Assembly (NCBI GenBank): GCA_965214955.1
Contig: CBDCCU010000007.1
Span: forward strand, 124,001 to 188,000
Origin: Aliikangiella sp965214955
GTDB taxonomy: Bacteria > Pseudomonadota > Gammaproteobacteria > Enterobacterales > Kangiellaceae
Length of the DNA: 64,000 bases
Direction of reading: 5' to 3'
Each line of letters starts with the position of its first letter. Position 1 is the stretch's first letter. The notes beneath the pieces were generated by a model. It made no database searches. It was not told where the DNA came from and saw nothing but the letters and a program-made list of their open reading frames with translations. Below are positions 9,855-19,228 of this stretch, in pieces. The position numbers were made by a program, and so were the translations under genes.

Positions 9855-11597
9855 TTACTCAACAAACTGTATTGCGTGTAATTGTGCATACACGCTATCG
9901 GCTTTTAATAGTTCAGTATGGGTGCCTATTTCTACAATTTCGCCCTCTTCCATTACCACAATTTTATCGGCATTTTCAATCGTAGATAAGCGATGAGCAA
10001 TAACAAATGTCGTTTTATTTTCTGTGAGCGCCTCTAACGCCGCTTGAATATGCCTTTCCGATTGAGTATCAAGTGCCGAAGTTGCTTCATCTAAAATAAT
10101 AATTGGTGAGTTTTTATAAATAGCACGGGCAATCGCTAATCTCTGCCTTTGCCCTCCAGACAACTTAGATCCATTTTCACCAATTAAACTATCAAAGCCA
10201 TTATCTAGTTTTTCAATAAACGAAATTGCATGGGCTTTTTCAGCTGCTGCTTTTAATTTCTCTTTATCAACATTTTTTGCTCCGTAGGCTATATTAGCGG
10301 TTACAGTATCATTAAATAAAACGACTTGTTGTGAAACAAAAGCAATATTACTTCTAAGCGATGTTAGCTCAAATTCATTAATGGATTTATCATCAAATAA
10401 AATATCGCCGCTATTGGTTTGATAAAAACGCAACAGCAAACTGGTTAAGGTTGATTTTCCGCTCCCCGACTTACCAACAATGGCAATTGTTTGTCCTTTT
10501 ATCGCTTCAAAATTAATTTGGTTTAATATTTTATTTTTTGATTCAGGGTAGTAAAAATCCACTCGATTAAAGCTGATTTTTTCGGGTGCTTTAGTCAATT
10601 TATTAGTGGCTTTATTGTCTTCTTTAGGATGGTCAATAATATCAAAAACGCTCGCCGCCGCTGTAATGCCTTGCTGTAAAACCACATTAATATTGCTTAG
10701 CACTTTTAGCGGCCTTAGAATAAGCATCATCATTAACATCATGGTAACAAATTCGCCGTTGCTAAGTGCGCCATTTTGAATTTCAAAAATAGCCACAAAC
10801 ACAACTAATGCTAATGCAATTCCCGCAATTAATTGAATAAGCGGCGTACTAATGGCTTTAGCTAAAGTCAGTTTTAATTGTTGTTTTCTATTATCTTTTG
10901 CTACTTGATCAAAGCGCTTCTTTTCATATTCTTCGCCGCCAAAGGTTTTAATCACTTTATAGCCTTCAACAACCTCTTGTGTAACTTGGGTGATCCCACC
11001 CATCGACTTTTGAATATTATGACTGACTTTTTTAAATCGTTTGCTGGTAATACTCACAAGCACTGCAATGACAGGTCCTGCAATTAAATAAACTAAGGTG
11101 AGCTTCCAGCTGGTATAAAACATATAACCTAATGCATAAAATATTGTTGCCCCTTCTCTAAAGGACTTGGTTATCGCATCAGAACTAGCGCTGGCAATTT
11201 GCTGAGTGTTGTAAGTAACTTTGGCTATCAGCTCGCCACTGGATGTTTTATCAAAAAATGCGTTGGGTAAATAAATGTAGCTATTAGCCAACTCTGTCCT
11301 CAGCATTTTAACGACACTTTGGCCAACATTATCCATAAAATAAACAGAGATAATCGATGCAATACCTCGGATAATTAAAATACCAACAATAAATAACGGC
11401 GCTGTATATAAAAGATCGTGGTTATTTTTAAACAGCCCTTCATCGAGTAAAGGCTCGGTTAACGAAACCAGCGCAACATCCATTAATGCGTAGAGTAAAT
11501 TACCCAATACAGCAATAACTAAAAAGTGCTTTAAGCGTTTAGTGTAAGCAAATAAACGCTTTAAAGTTTTATTTGAGTCGATGGTTTGATTGCTCAA
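9855..11597 (-). CDS. msbA: Lipid A export ATP-binding/permease protein MsbA
   Basis: A half-transporter ABC flippase that moves lipid A-core across the inner membrane. It has 580 residues with an N-terminal six-helix membrane domain (about 1-320) and a C-terminal ATPase. The ATPase has Walker A GKSGSGKST, the signature LSGGQRQRLAIARA, Walker B PIIILDEATSALD and the switch His in IAHRLSTI. Start codon 11597 overlaps the end of the exbD-type gene by 4 bp, so translation is likely coupled. Confidence 0.96.
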   Translation of the reverse strand: MSNQTIDSNKTLKRLFAYTKRLKHFLVIAVLGNLLYALMDVALVSLTEPLLDEGLFKNNHDLLYTAPLFIVGILIIRGIASIISVYFMDNVGQSVVKMLRTELANSYIYLPNAFFDKTSSGELIAKVTYNTQQIASASSDAITKSFREGATIFYALGYMFYTSWKLTLVYLIAGPVIAVLVSITSKRFKKVSHNIQKSMGGITQVTQEVVEGYKVIKTFGGEEYEKKRFDQVAKDNRKQQLKLTLAKAISTPLIQLIAGIALALVVFVAIFEIQNGALSNGEFVTMMLMMMLILRPLKVLSNINVVLQQGITAAASVFDIIDHPKEDNKATNKLTKAPEKISFNRVDFYYPESKNKILNQINFEAIKGQTIAIVGKSGSGKSTLTSLLLRFYQTNSGDILFDDKSINEFELTSLRSNIAFVSQQVVLFNDTVTANIAYGAKNVDKEKLKAAAEKAHAISFIEKLDNGFDSLIGENGSKLSGGQRQRLAIARAIYKNSPIIILDEATSALDTQSERHIQAALEALTENKTTFVIAHRLSTIENADKIVVMEEGEIVEIGTHTELLKADSVYAQLHAIQFVE

Positions 11598-12010
11598 TCA
11601 GACTCCCCTTTTTGCGTTGCCATTTTAATATTTGTAATGCCAAGTTGTGAGGCTGCATCCATAGCGCTAATAACAGATTGGTAAGGCGTGTTTTTATCGG
11701 CACTAATGATTACTGGAAGCTGATCATCTTTTTCAATCATTGGCGTTATTACTTTAATCAGTGTTTCTATTTTACTATTAACCAACCCTTCTCCATTTAC
11801 AAACATTCTTCCTTGTTGATCAATGCTCACCTCAATAACTTTAGGCTCAGAATCCATAGGCTGAGCATTGGCCTGTGGTAATTCTAGCTTAATTTGCGTT
11901 TCACGGGTAAAGGTTGTTGAAACCATAAAGAAAATCAGCAATAGAAACACAACATCAATTAAAGGAGTTAAATTAATTGCCACATCAGACTTTTTATTTC
12001 GCTTAATCAT
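11594..12010 (-). CDS. exbD: ExbD/TolR-family biopolymer transport protein
   Basis: A single-span inner-membrane protein of 138 residues that, with an ExbB-type partner, uses the proton gradient to energise a periplasmic or outer-membrane process. The helix with the essential aspartate is seen in NLTPLIDVVFLLLIFFMVST (about residues 14-33), followed by a periplasmic domain. ExbB/ExbD pairs fused to msbA-lpxK operons are common in gammaproteobacteria, and TonB is not present here, so the powered partner is unknown. It lies 5 bp after the exbB gene. Confidence 0.88.
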   Translation of the reverse strand: MIKRNKKSDVAINLTPLIDVVFLLLIFFMVSTTFTRETQIKLELPQANAQPMDSEPKVIEVSIDQQGRMFVNGEGLVNSKIETLIKVITPMIEKDDQLPVIISADKNTPYQSVISAMDAASQLGITNIKMATQKGESD

Positions 12011-12015
12011 CTGAG

Positions 12016-12636
12016 CTAGCCTTTAAAAGTTTCTCGTTCACCGTGTAGTACCTCAACAATTTTAAGCGCTTCTTGCTCCATTTCGGTAATTAACTCCTCA
12101 ACGCGACGCTCGTAAAATCGGTGAAAAATAAGGGCAGGAATACCAATAGTTAAACCTGCGGCGGTTGTCACTAAAGCTTCTGAAATACCTTCTGATAAAA
12201 TACCTGCATCTCCAGTACCTTGAACGGTAATTACGGTAAATACTCTAATCATTCCAATAACCGTTCCAAGTAAACCTAATAATGGTGTAATTTGTGCAAT
12301 TGTTCCTAAAGTATTTAAATACTTTTCTAATGTTAGTATTGCATGGCGACCAGCTTCTTGAATGCTTTCTTTCATTATTTCTCGGCCATGCACATGGTTA
12401 ATTAATGCCGCAGCCAAAATTTCACCCAGTGGAGAGCTTTGTTTTAATGATTTAAGTTTAGCTTTATCGAGCTGGTTGTTTTTTATCCAAGCCCAAACTT
12501 GTGCCACAAGGTGTTTAGGGGCAATTCTGCTACGACGCAAACTCCAAGCTCTTTCAATAACGATCACCATAGCCCCTAGTGAACAAATAACAATGGGAAG
12601 CATTAGCCAACCACCTGCTTTAAATAACTCTAACAT
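12016..12636 (-). CDS. exbB: ExbB/TolQ/MotA-family proton-channel protein
   Basis: A 206-residue inner-membrane protein with three predicted helices: one near the N-terminus (GGWLMLPIVICSLGAMVIVI) and two in the conserved core. The core includes TIAQITPLLGLLGTVIGMI and an EALVTTAAGLTIGIPAL segment, the MotA/TolQ/ExbB signature with its pore Thr residues. It is the first gene of the exbB-exbD-msbA-lpxK-ycaR operon. A conventional ATG with a modest ribosome-binding site (AGGAAT) is at 12636. Confidence 0.9.
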   Translation of the reverse strand: MLELFKAGGWLMLPIVICSLGAMVIVIERAWSLRRSRIAPKHLVAQVWAWIKNNQLDKAKLKSLKQSSPLGEILAAALINHVHGREIMKESIQEAGRHAILTLEKYLNTLGTIAQITPLLGLLGTVIGMIRVFTVITVQGTGDAGILSEGISEALVTTAAGLTIGIPALIFHRFYERRVEELITEMEQEALKIVEVLHGERETFKG

Positions 12637-12763
12637 TCCGATTAATTCCTAAAATTTTTATTGCTGATCATTATTATGCTTATGCGTTGATTATATCAAA
12701 GCTTATAAAATGATACTCAATAAATATGCTGATCAATTCACACAAATCGAGCGGAAATGAATT

Positions 12764-15124
12764 TTATTGCGTTGATGACCAAAAGTGAGAAACTAAACTT
12801 CTCCAGCCATTAATTTCAATCTCAGAATGATGATTAAACCTGATAATAATTGCACCGTGCTGATGAGTTATCCAAGAATGGGCACCAACTTTTTTATAGG
12901 TTTGCACCACTTCTTTTTTGGGAAACTGCCATTGATTAGCAAAGCCCGTAGAAAATATCACATGCTTTGGCTTGGTAGACTCTACAAAAGCTTTAGTTGA
13001 ACTTGTTTTACTACCATGATGAGGGGCAACCACAATAAAATGTTCATCTAAGCCTTTACTCACCAAAGACTGCTCAGCTGCTTTTTCTATATCTCCCGTT
13101 AGCAATATTTTTTTATTTCCTAAAGCAATAGATAATACACAAGAGGCATTATTTCCCTGCTTTATCCAATGACCAATATGAGGCAAAAAGGTTAATTTAA
13201 CATTACCCCATTGCCAAGCATTATGTTGATGGCAGTTTTTAGTTAAGTGACGGCTCACCCAATTATCATTTAAAGGCTCACCTACAATTACCGATTTAAT
13301 AGTCATAGCCTCAATTAATGTTTTCACACCACCAGCATGATCTAAATCACCGTGGCTAATAATTAATTTATCAAGCTGACTTATTTGATTAGCTTGAAAA
13401 TAAGGCAATATGACAGTTTGCACTAAATTAAATGATCCATCTCCCCAGCCAGTATCAAATAATAAATTGCCTTGTAGGGTTTGCACATAAACCGCTAAGC
13501 CTTGCCCAATGTCAAAAACCACTATTTTTAAAGGGCTTTCATCACTTTTATTCGACCATAACGATAAAATTAGCAAACCTATGGGCAACAAAACCATTTT
13601 TGATATTAACTGCTTTGGTATTAATAATACTGCAACCAGTAAAACCATTAAAAAGACAACTTCTTCATTAACGCTAACTTGCCAAAAACTATATTCAACT
13701 GAAGCCATCATTAATTGAAACTGAGTCATTAAATTAACTAAAAAATCAATAGCAGGAACCAATACCTCAGCCACTGTTTTACTGGCAATATTAATTAGCG
13801 AAGCAAGATAAATTAATGGCGTTAACACAAAACTGACAAAAGGAATTAACACAAGATTAGCCAAAATTGCGCTAAATGAAATTAAACCAAAGAACATTAA
13901 TGTTATTGGTGTTAACGCAACATATAAATAGCCATTAACCCATAGCCACGAGCGAAATTTTGATACTGGTTGATATTCTCGGTTGATCACACAACAAATA
14001 ATAAAAACGGCAATAAAAGATAACCAAAAACTTATTGATAAAACCGAAAATGGACTCATAAAGCCAATAGCAAATAAACAATAGGCTAACAAACGCGAAA
14101 GATTGATTATTGTAAATTGCCAGCGAAAAAACACAAATAAAAATAACATTAATGTGGCTCTTTGTGCGGGTAAACCAAATCCGCTCATCGCTAACAAAAC
14201 CAATGCGCCAATTAAGCTAGCAATCTGTCCTGCTTTATTTGCAGGAAGCCATAAACACAACCTTTCACTTTGCCGCCATAAAAAACTAACCAACCAAAAG
14301 CTCCATAATGCTGCAATACCAACATGCAAACCTGAAATTGCTAATAAATGAGAAGTGCCAGTGGCTCTAAATAGGTGCCATTGCTCATCGTTAAGGTGTG
14401 ATTTTTCACCTAATGTAATAGCTAAAACCGTACCAAGACTTGACGTTCCAAATTGGTTAATAGCGCTTGAGTCAGCCGCTAATTGCTGTTTATCTGCAAA
14501 TAAATTTATTAGCGCGTTATAAGCTTTTTGACGTAATCGGTGATAACGAGATGAAATTAATAAAAATGGCTTTTCAATCAATACACCCGACTTAACAGAA
14601 GCTTTACCCACATAGCCATTAGCAACCATCCATTGTTCAAAATCAAAAGCATTAGGATTGGCTTTGGCATGTATTGGTAATAATTTAACCCTAAATTGCC
14701 ACACTTGACCTGCAACAAACGTTTGCTCTGCTAGCTCAGAATATTTGCCAACACTGGTGATAACTTTATTATTTGAAAGCCACGATAAAGGCTTGTGATC
14801 AATAGACTGTAAACAAAAATCAAACTTTAAAGAATGCGCTTGCTTAGAGGGAATACTGCAAATCTGCCCCTTTATTTCTACTTTAACTGGCTTTTCAATA
14901 AGTTTTGCTGTGGTATTTCCCCATATAACCACGCTAAAACTAGCCCAAATAACCCCCATTAAAAAAGTACTAATAAAGCTTGAGATTATCAATTTGGAGG
15001 GCAATCGCAAACTAATCAATAGCCCAAACAGGCTAGCTAGTAGCCACCACGGAGCCTCATGAACAGAGCGAATAAAATATAGGCTACATAAGCCAAATGT
15101 AAAAAGAAGTGATTTTAAAAGCAA
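12764..15124 (-). CDS. comEC: ComEC/Rec2-family DNA uptake channel
   Basis: Forms the inner-membrane channel for single-stranded DNA during natural transformation. The 786 residues hold, in order, N-terminal helices, an OB-like DUF4131 region (about 60-190), the Competence domain (LGTVLAITLGEKSHL, LLAISGLHVGIAAL, about 225-500) and a C-terminal metallo-beta-lactamase-like domain. The latter has FDIGQGLAVYV, SHGDLDHAGG and APHHGSKTS (about 530-770). Full length and intact, so natural competence is possible, though the pilus and ComEA genes are not in this window. It runs toward exbB with a 127-bp gap. Confidence 0.93.
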   Translation of the reverse strand: MLLKSLLFTFGLCSLYFIRSVHEAPWWLLASLFGLLISLRLPSKLIISSFISTFLMGVIWASFSVVIWGNTTAKLIEKPVKVEIKGQICSIPSKQAHSLKFDFCLQSIDHKPLSWLSNNKVITSVGKYSELAEQTFVAGQVWQFRVKLLPIHAKANPNAFDFEQWMVANGYVGKASVKSGVLIEKPFLLISSRYHRLRQKAYNALINLFADKQQLAADSSAINQFGTSSLGTVLAITLGEKSHLNDEQWHLFRATGTSHLLAISGLHVGIAALWSFWLVSFLWRQSERLCLWLPANKAGQIASLIGALVLLAMSGFGLPAQRATLMLFLFVFFRWQFTIINLSRLLAYCLFAIGFMSPFSVLSISFWLSFIAVFIICCVINREYQPVSKFRSWLWVNGYLYVALTPITLMFFGLISFSAILANLVLIPFVSFVLTPLIYLASLINIASKTVAEVLVPAIDFLVNLMTQFQLMMASVEYSFWQVSVNEEVVFLMVLLVAVLLIPKQLISKMVLLPIGLLILSLWSNKSDESPLKIVVFDIGQGLAVYVQTLQGNLLFDTGWGDGSFNLVQTVILPYFQANQISQLDKLIISHGDLDHAGGVKTLIEAMTIKSVIVGEPLNDNWVSRHLTKNCHQHNAWQWGNVKLTFLPHIGHWIKQGNNASCVLSIALGNKKILLTGDIEKAAEQSLVSKGLDEHFIVVAPHHGSKTSSTKAFVESTKPKHVIFSTGFANQWQFPKKEVVQTYKKVGAHSWITHQHGAIIIRFNHHSEIEINGWRSLVSHFWSSTQ

Positions 15125-15234
15125 CTAATAAACCATCCTTGGTTGTTATCGTACTTTATTTACTATATCGTGGCGGCTAATTAATTGAAAGACTTATGCA
15201 AAAACAAACTAATTAGCGTGTTTTAACATTCATT

Positions 15235-15759
15235 ATGCCCCGTAAACTGATAAAACGTTACTTGCCCGATCCCGATTCAATCAAAGACAACCGCTTTTTG
15301 AGTGTTTTTGGTAAAGTTATTCATGATCCACAATTGTGGCACCTCACGCGATATTCGGTAAGTCGTGCTTTCTTAATTGGGTTGTTTTGCGCCTTTCTTC
15401 CTGTACCTTTTCAAATGGTTATTGCCGCAGGTGCGGCCATTATTTTTAGAGCTAACTTAGCTATTTCCATCGTTCTTGTGTGGATCACCAACCCAGTTAC
15501 TATTCCCTTTATTTTTGGTTTTGCTTATCTTGTAGGCTTGTGGACACTTGGGCAAGAAACAACTGGGGCAGAATTTGAACTAAGCTGGACTTGGATAACC
15601 ACTAATGACTTTTGGGCACCTTTTTTATGGGGTTGCTTTCTATGTGCTTCTATATCTGCAACGCTAGGATACTTTGGTATTCGTTTATTTTGGCGTTTTC
15701 ATATTTTAAGTTCATGGCAAGAGCGCATAAAAAAACGCGAAGCCAAAGCTCAAAAGTGA
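15235..15759 (+). CDS. DUF2062 membrane protein
   Basis: A 174-residue protein with an N-terminal cytoplasmic stretch and about three hydrophobic segments (AFLIGLFCAFLPVPFQMVIA; ISIVLVWITNPVTIPFIFG; PFLWGCFLCASISATLGYFG). The PVPFQM and ITNPVT motifs are characteristic of DUF2062. Function is unknown; the gene often neighbours comEC and lipid A genes in gammaproteobacteria. It is divergent from comEC, sharing a 110-bp promoter region. Confidence 0.82.
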   Translation: MPRKLIKRYLPDPDSIKDNRFLSVFGKVIHDPQLWHLTRYSVSRAFLIGLFCAFLPVPFQMVIAAGAAIIFRANLAISIVLVWITNPVTIPFIFGFAYLVGLWTLGQETTGAEFELSWTWITTNDFWAPFLWGCFLCASISATLGYFGIRLFWRFHILSSWQERIKKREAKAQK

Positions 15760-15766
15760 CATAAAC

Positions 15767-15792
15767 AAGGCCAGTTTTTAACTGGCCTTTAA
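15767..15792 (+). terminator. Rho-independent terminator after the DUF2062 gene
   Basis: AAGGCCAGT (15767-15775), loop TTTTA, ACTGGCCTT (15781-15789), then TAAT. Strong 9-bp stem between convergent genes; it could also act for the bacterioferritin operon on the minus strand. Confidence 0.75.
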
Positions 15793-15830
15793 TACTTAGC
15801 AATCAAGAGCTTACACTTTAAATCAAAAAA

Positions 15831-16298
15831 TTATGCCTGATTTTGAATATAGTTTTGCAATCCCATTTTATCAATTAAGCGAATTTGCTGCTCTAGCCAA
15901 TACATATGATCTTCTTCGGTATCTTCAAGCAGTTTGAGTAATATTTCACGAGTTTGGTAGTCTTTTTCTTGCTCACAAATATTGATTGAATCTTTAAGTT
16001 TGTTAGCAACTTCATATTCATAATCTAAATCATTTTGTAGCATAGAAGGAACATCCGAACCCACGTTTAACGGGGTACGCTGAGATAAATTAGGTGTTGC
16101 TTCTAAAAAAAGCATACGATCAATTAATAATTGTGCATGTTCTTTTTCTTCTTCGGCCTCATGCGAAATTCGCTCTTCTAGCTTGCTTAAACCCCAATCT
16201 CCATACATTCTTGCATGAATAAAATACTGATCAAAGGCACTCATCTCCGACTCTAACAGCATTTGTAACGCTTCTATAACTTTTGGGTTACCTTTCAT
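15831..16298 (-). CDS. bfr: Bacterioferritin subunit, ferroxidase type
   Basis: A four-helix iron-storage protein of 155 residues. Start ATG 16298 is chosen because it follows AGGAAC and begins with the standard MKG; an upstream in-frame ATG would add 22 atypical residues. By E. coli numbering the diiron ferroxidase ligands E18, E51, H54, E94 and the downstream ExxH pair (shifted by one residue) are all present. The haem-ligand Met52 is replaced by Lys. This subunit should therefore oxidise iron but not bind haem by itself. It lies 22 bp after a second, complementary bacterioferritin gene. Confidence 0.9.
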   Translation of the reverse strand: MKGNPKVIEALQMLLESEMSAFDQYFIHARMYGDWGLSKLEERISHEAEEEKEHAQLLIDRMLFLEATPNLSQRTPLNVGSDVPSMLQNDLDYEYEVANKLKDSINICEQEKDYQTREILLKLLEDTEEDHMYWLEQQIRLIDKMGLQNYIQNQA

Positions 16299-16320
16299 AA
16301 CGATAGTTCCTATATTAAAT

Positions 16321-16785
16321 TTAAACCGCTGACTGTAAGTAGTTAGGTAAACCACTTTGTTCAATTAAATAATCTTGTGCTTCGAGCCAGTCAATTTGTT
16401 CTTCACACTCATGCAAAATCGACTCTAGTAACTCGCGACTAATAAAATCGCTTGCACTTTCACACAAAGTAATGGCTTCCACAATAGACTCTCTTAAGCC
16501 TTGCTCAAACTTCATATTACCATTAAGCACTTGTGGAACATCTTCGCCAATATAAAGCTTTCCTAAGTCTTGCAAGTTGGCCAGTCCTTCCAGAAATAAA
16601 ATTCGCTTAATCACTTTATCTGAAGCTTTCATTAAATAAATAGAGTAATCGTAATCTTTCTTTTTAAGCTGATTAAACCCCCAGTTTTCACACATTCTAG
16701 AGTGCAAAAAATATTGATTAATACCTGTTAATAAATGCTTTAACACACCATTTAAGTGCGCATTTATCTTTTTATCACCTTTCAT
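16321..16785 (-). CDS. Bacterioferritin subunit, haem-binding non-ferroxidase type
   Basis: A 154-residue bacterioferritin paralogue. By E. coli numbering it keeps Met52, the axial haem ligand, but has lost most ferroxidase ligands: E18 is Leu, E51 is Leu, H54 is Ala, E127 is Cys and H130 is Gln; only E94 remains. Family knowledge from species with two Bfr types suggests it co-assembles with a catalytic subunit, here encoded directly downstream. The gene is first in the operon and divergent from bfd across a Fur-like site. Start MKGDKKINAH is the family norm. Confidence 0.9.
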   Translation of the reverse strand: MKGDKKINAHLNGVLKHLLTGINQYFLHSRMCENWGFNQLKKKDYDYSIYLMKASDKVIKRILFLEGLANLQDLGKLYIGEDVPQVLNGNMKFEQGLRESIVEAITLCESASDFISRELLESILHECEEQIDWLEAQDYLIEQSGLPNYLQSAV

Positions 16786-16885
16786 AACAGAGCCTCATGT
16801 CAATTAATTATTTAATTATACGACACTTTTATTCCAAATGTTGACCCAAATCAGTATTTTTATGCGATTTTGCTATTGATCTAAA

Positions 16886-16900
16886 TGAGAATAATTCCTA
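16886..16900. promoter_or_regulatory. Putative Fur box between bfr genes and bfd
   Basis: TGAGAAT-A-ATTCCTA matches the 7-1-7 Fur pattern TGATAAT-n-ATTATCA at 10 of 14 positions. It lies in the divergent intergenic region, about 112 bp before the bfd start. Iron-dependent regulation of Bfd and bacterioferritin is well established elsewhere, which supports the call, but no scoring was done. Confidence 0.45.
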
Positions 16901-17012
16901 TAATTATTTAGTCGAATAAATAAGAATATTTCTCTTTATTATTTGTTCTTGTAATAACCTAAAATCAGTATTAGACATACATAGTAACTTACTGATTTAG
17001 TTGGAGTTTTAA

Positions 17013-17225
17013 ATGTACGTTTGTATTTGCAACGCAGTCACTGACACGCAAATTTTAGAAGCAAAAGCCTCGGGTCTAACCACCATGAAGCAAATCACTG
17101 AACACTTAGGTGTTGGAGATTGTTGTGGTCGTTGTGTAAATAATGCACAAGAAGTATTATCACAATCAGCAGGTGTACAAAAATATATTCCAAACTTTGC
17201 CGAGCCAGCTTTAATGCCCGCCTAA
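17013..17225 (+). CDS. bfd: Bacterioferritin-associated ferredoxin
   Basis: A 70-residue [2Fe-2S] protein that passes electrons to the bacterioferritin haem to release stored iron. The expected cluster ligands C4, C6, C38 and C41 are visible in MYVCICNAVT and GDCCGRC. It is divergent from the two bacterioferritin genes and lies downstream of a Fur-like box, so it is probably induced by iron starvation. GGAG precedes the ATG by 9 bp. Confidence 0.93.
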   Translation: MYVCICNAVTDTQILEAKASGLTTMKQITEHLGVGDCCGRCVNNAQEVLSQSAGVQKYIPNFAEPALMPA

Positions 17226-17329
17226 TCTCAGCCCATATTCGGCTGGTAACCTAAAACCAATTAACTTACTAACACCATACAATTTTAGTAGTATAGCCTT
17301 CATAATATTGTTAACTAAGAAGGCTCTTT

Positions 17330-17704
17330 ATGATCTCCCCCATTGAACTGGTAAAACAAGCCAAAGACAAAATTACCGAATGTAGCTGCCAACAACTAGC
17401 ACAGGCAGTCAAATCACAAAAACTAATCATTGATGTTCGAGAACCAGCAGAATATGAAGCTGGCTCTATTGGAAATGCCATTAATATTCCTCGCGGTATG
17501 TTAGAGTTTGCCATTGCTAGCCATCCACAAGTAAAGCCCTTTTTAAATTCTGATGACATAGCCAACACTGAAATTTTCTTATTCTGTAAAACAGGTGGTC
17601 GATCTGCTCTTGCTGCGCAGTCACTAAAATCCTTAGGCTTCAATAATGTTCAATCAATGTGTGGAGGCACACAAGCTTGGGAGAAAGAAGAAATTAACAT
17701 TTAA
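17330..17704 (+). CDS. Single-domain rhodanese-like sulfurtransferase
   Basis: A 124-residue cytoplasmic protein with one rhodanese domain: the DVREPAEYEAGSI substrate-side motif at about 35-47 and the active loop CKTGGRS with the catalytic Cys86. It is predicted to carry persulfide sulfur between proteins or to thiophilic acceptors. The physiological partner is not evident; the gene stands alone between bfd and fabV with its own ribosome-binding site (AAGAAGG). Confidence 0.88.
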   Translation: MISPIELVKQAKDKITECSCQQLAQAVKSQKLIIDVREPAEYEAGSIGNAINIPRGMLEFAIASHPQVKPFLNSDDIANTEIFLFCKTGGRSALAAQSLKSLGFNNVQSMCGGTQAWEKEEINI

Positions 17705-17838
17705 TTTTATTCTTTATAGTTATGTCTACTTACAACTAAACCGACCTGTTTAAATTTGCTTTTCAAAACAAGTAATTATCGGTAATATGCCGCTAATTTT
17801 TTTAAAGCTTAATATTGATTATTAATAGAGGTTTATTC

Positions 17839-19020
17839 ATGATCATCAAACCTAAAGTTAGAGGATTTATCTGTACTAACGCCCACCCATCGGGTTGTGC
17901 AGCCAGCGTAAAAGAGCAAATTGTTTACACTCAAAATCTTGGCGCTATAGACAATGGCCCTAAAAACGTATTGGTTATTGGTTGCTCTACAGGTTACGGA
18001 CTAGCCTCACGCATTACCGCAGCATTTGGTGCTGGCGCAAAAACATTAGGTGTTTGTTTTGAAAAAGAACCCACAGAGCGCAAAACAGGAACTGCCGGCT
18101 GGTATAATACCGCGGCGTTTCATAATGAAGCCAAAGCAGCAGATTTGTATTGTAAAACATTAAACGGTGATGCTTTTTCCCACCAAATGAAAAAGGATGT
18201 CATTGAAATAATTAAGCAAGATCTAGGACAAGTTGACCTGATTATTTATAGCCTTGCCTCACCTCGTAGAACCGATCCCGACACTGGCGAAGCCTATGTT
18301 TCAAGCTTAAAGCCTGTTGGTCAGCAATACACAAGTAAAACATTTGATACCAACAAAAAAGTTGTTCATGAAGTCACTCTTGATCCAGCTAACCAAGATG
18401 ATATTGATAACACCATTAAAGTCATGGGCGGCGAAGACTGGGAGCTTTGGCTTAAAGCTTTAACCGAAGCTGGTGTTGTAGCACAAAACGCTAAAACCTC
18501 GGCCTATACCTATATTGGCAAAGAGCTTACTTGGCCAATTTATGGTCAGGCAACTATTGGTAAAGCCAAAGAAGACCTAGACAGAGCGTCAAACAACTTA
18601 AATAGCGACTATAAAGACTTAAATTTAAAAGCTTACGTATCGTCATTAAAAGCCGTTGTCACCCAAGCAAGCTCGGCAATCCCTGTAATGCCGCTTTATA
18701 TTTCATTAATGTACCAAGTAATGAAAGATGAAAACTGCCATGAAGGGGTTATTGAACAAATTAATGGGTTATTCCGCAACTTATTGCTCACTGACAATCC
18801 ACCTGTTGATGAAGCCAACCGACTACGTATGGACACGGTAGAAACTCGTGATGAAATTCAAGACAAAATCAAAGCCATTTGGCCAAATGTAACTACCGAG
18901 AACTTCCCAGAGCTAGGTGACTATGCAGGTTACAATCAAGACTTTTTAAAGTTATTTGGCTTTGAATTTGATTCAGTAGATTATGATGCCGATGTTAGCC
19001 CGTTAGCCGATTGGTGCTAA
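17839..19020 (+). CDS. fabV: Trans-2-enoyl-ACP/CoA reductase FabV
   Basis: NADH-dependent enoyl reductase of fatty acid synthesis, an alternative to FabI. It starts at ATG 17839 (MIIKPKVRGFICTNAHPSG, the usual FabV N-terminus) behind AGAGG; an upstream in-frame start at 17815 would add eight odd residues. The 393-residue length is typical. Visible motifs are the cofactor loop VIGCSTGYGLASRI, SLASPRRTDP, and the Tyr-X8-Lys active site in YGQATIGKAK. A terminator follows directly. Confidence 0.94.
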   Translation: MIIKPKVRGFICTNAHPSGCAASVKEQIVYTQNLGAIDNGPKNVLVIGCSTGYGLASRITAAFGAGAKTLGVCFEKEPTERKTGTAGWYNTAAFHNEAKAADLYCKTLNGDAFSHQMKKDVIEIIKQDLGQVDLIIYSLASPRRTDPDTGEAYVSSLKPVGQQYTSKTFDTNKKVVHEVTLDPANQDDIDNTIKVMGGEDWELWLKALTEAGVVAQNAKTSAYTYIGKELTWPIYGQATIGKAKEDLDRASNNLNSDYKDLNLKAYVSSLKAVVTQASSAIPVMPLYISLMYQVMKDENCHEGVIEQINGLFRNLLLTDNPPVDEANRLRMDTVETRDEIQDKIKAIWPNVTTENFPELGDYAGYNQDFLKLFGFEFDSVDYDADVSPLADWC

Positions 19021-19057
19021 TTGCTAAGATTGTAAATCTTTAAAAACATGGTTCTAC

Positions 19058-19082
19058 AAGGCTCTTTTTAGAGCCTTTTTTA
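19058..19082 (+). terminator. Rho-independent terminator after fabV
   Basis: AAGGCTC (19058-19064), loop TTTTTA, GAGCCTT (19071-19077) followed by TTTTT. Confidence 0.85.
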
Positions 19083-19228
19083 TTGCTTTTGGTTACTAAC
19101 AAATTGATTTAAAAAATAAAACCCTAAAAATCCCCTTATTTATTATTAAAAATAACCCTTATACTGCTAGAATGGGTAGGATAAATTTTTAGAGCTTGCT
19201 CTAAGATCTCAATTGAAAGGAAGATATT

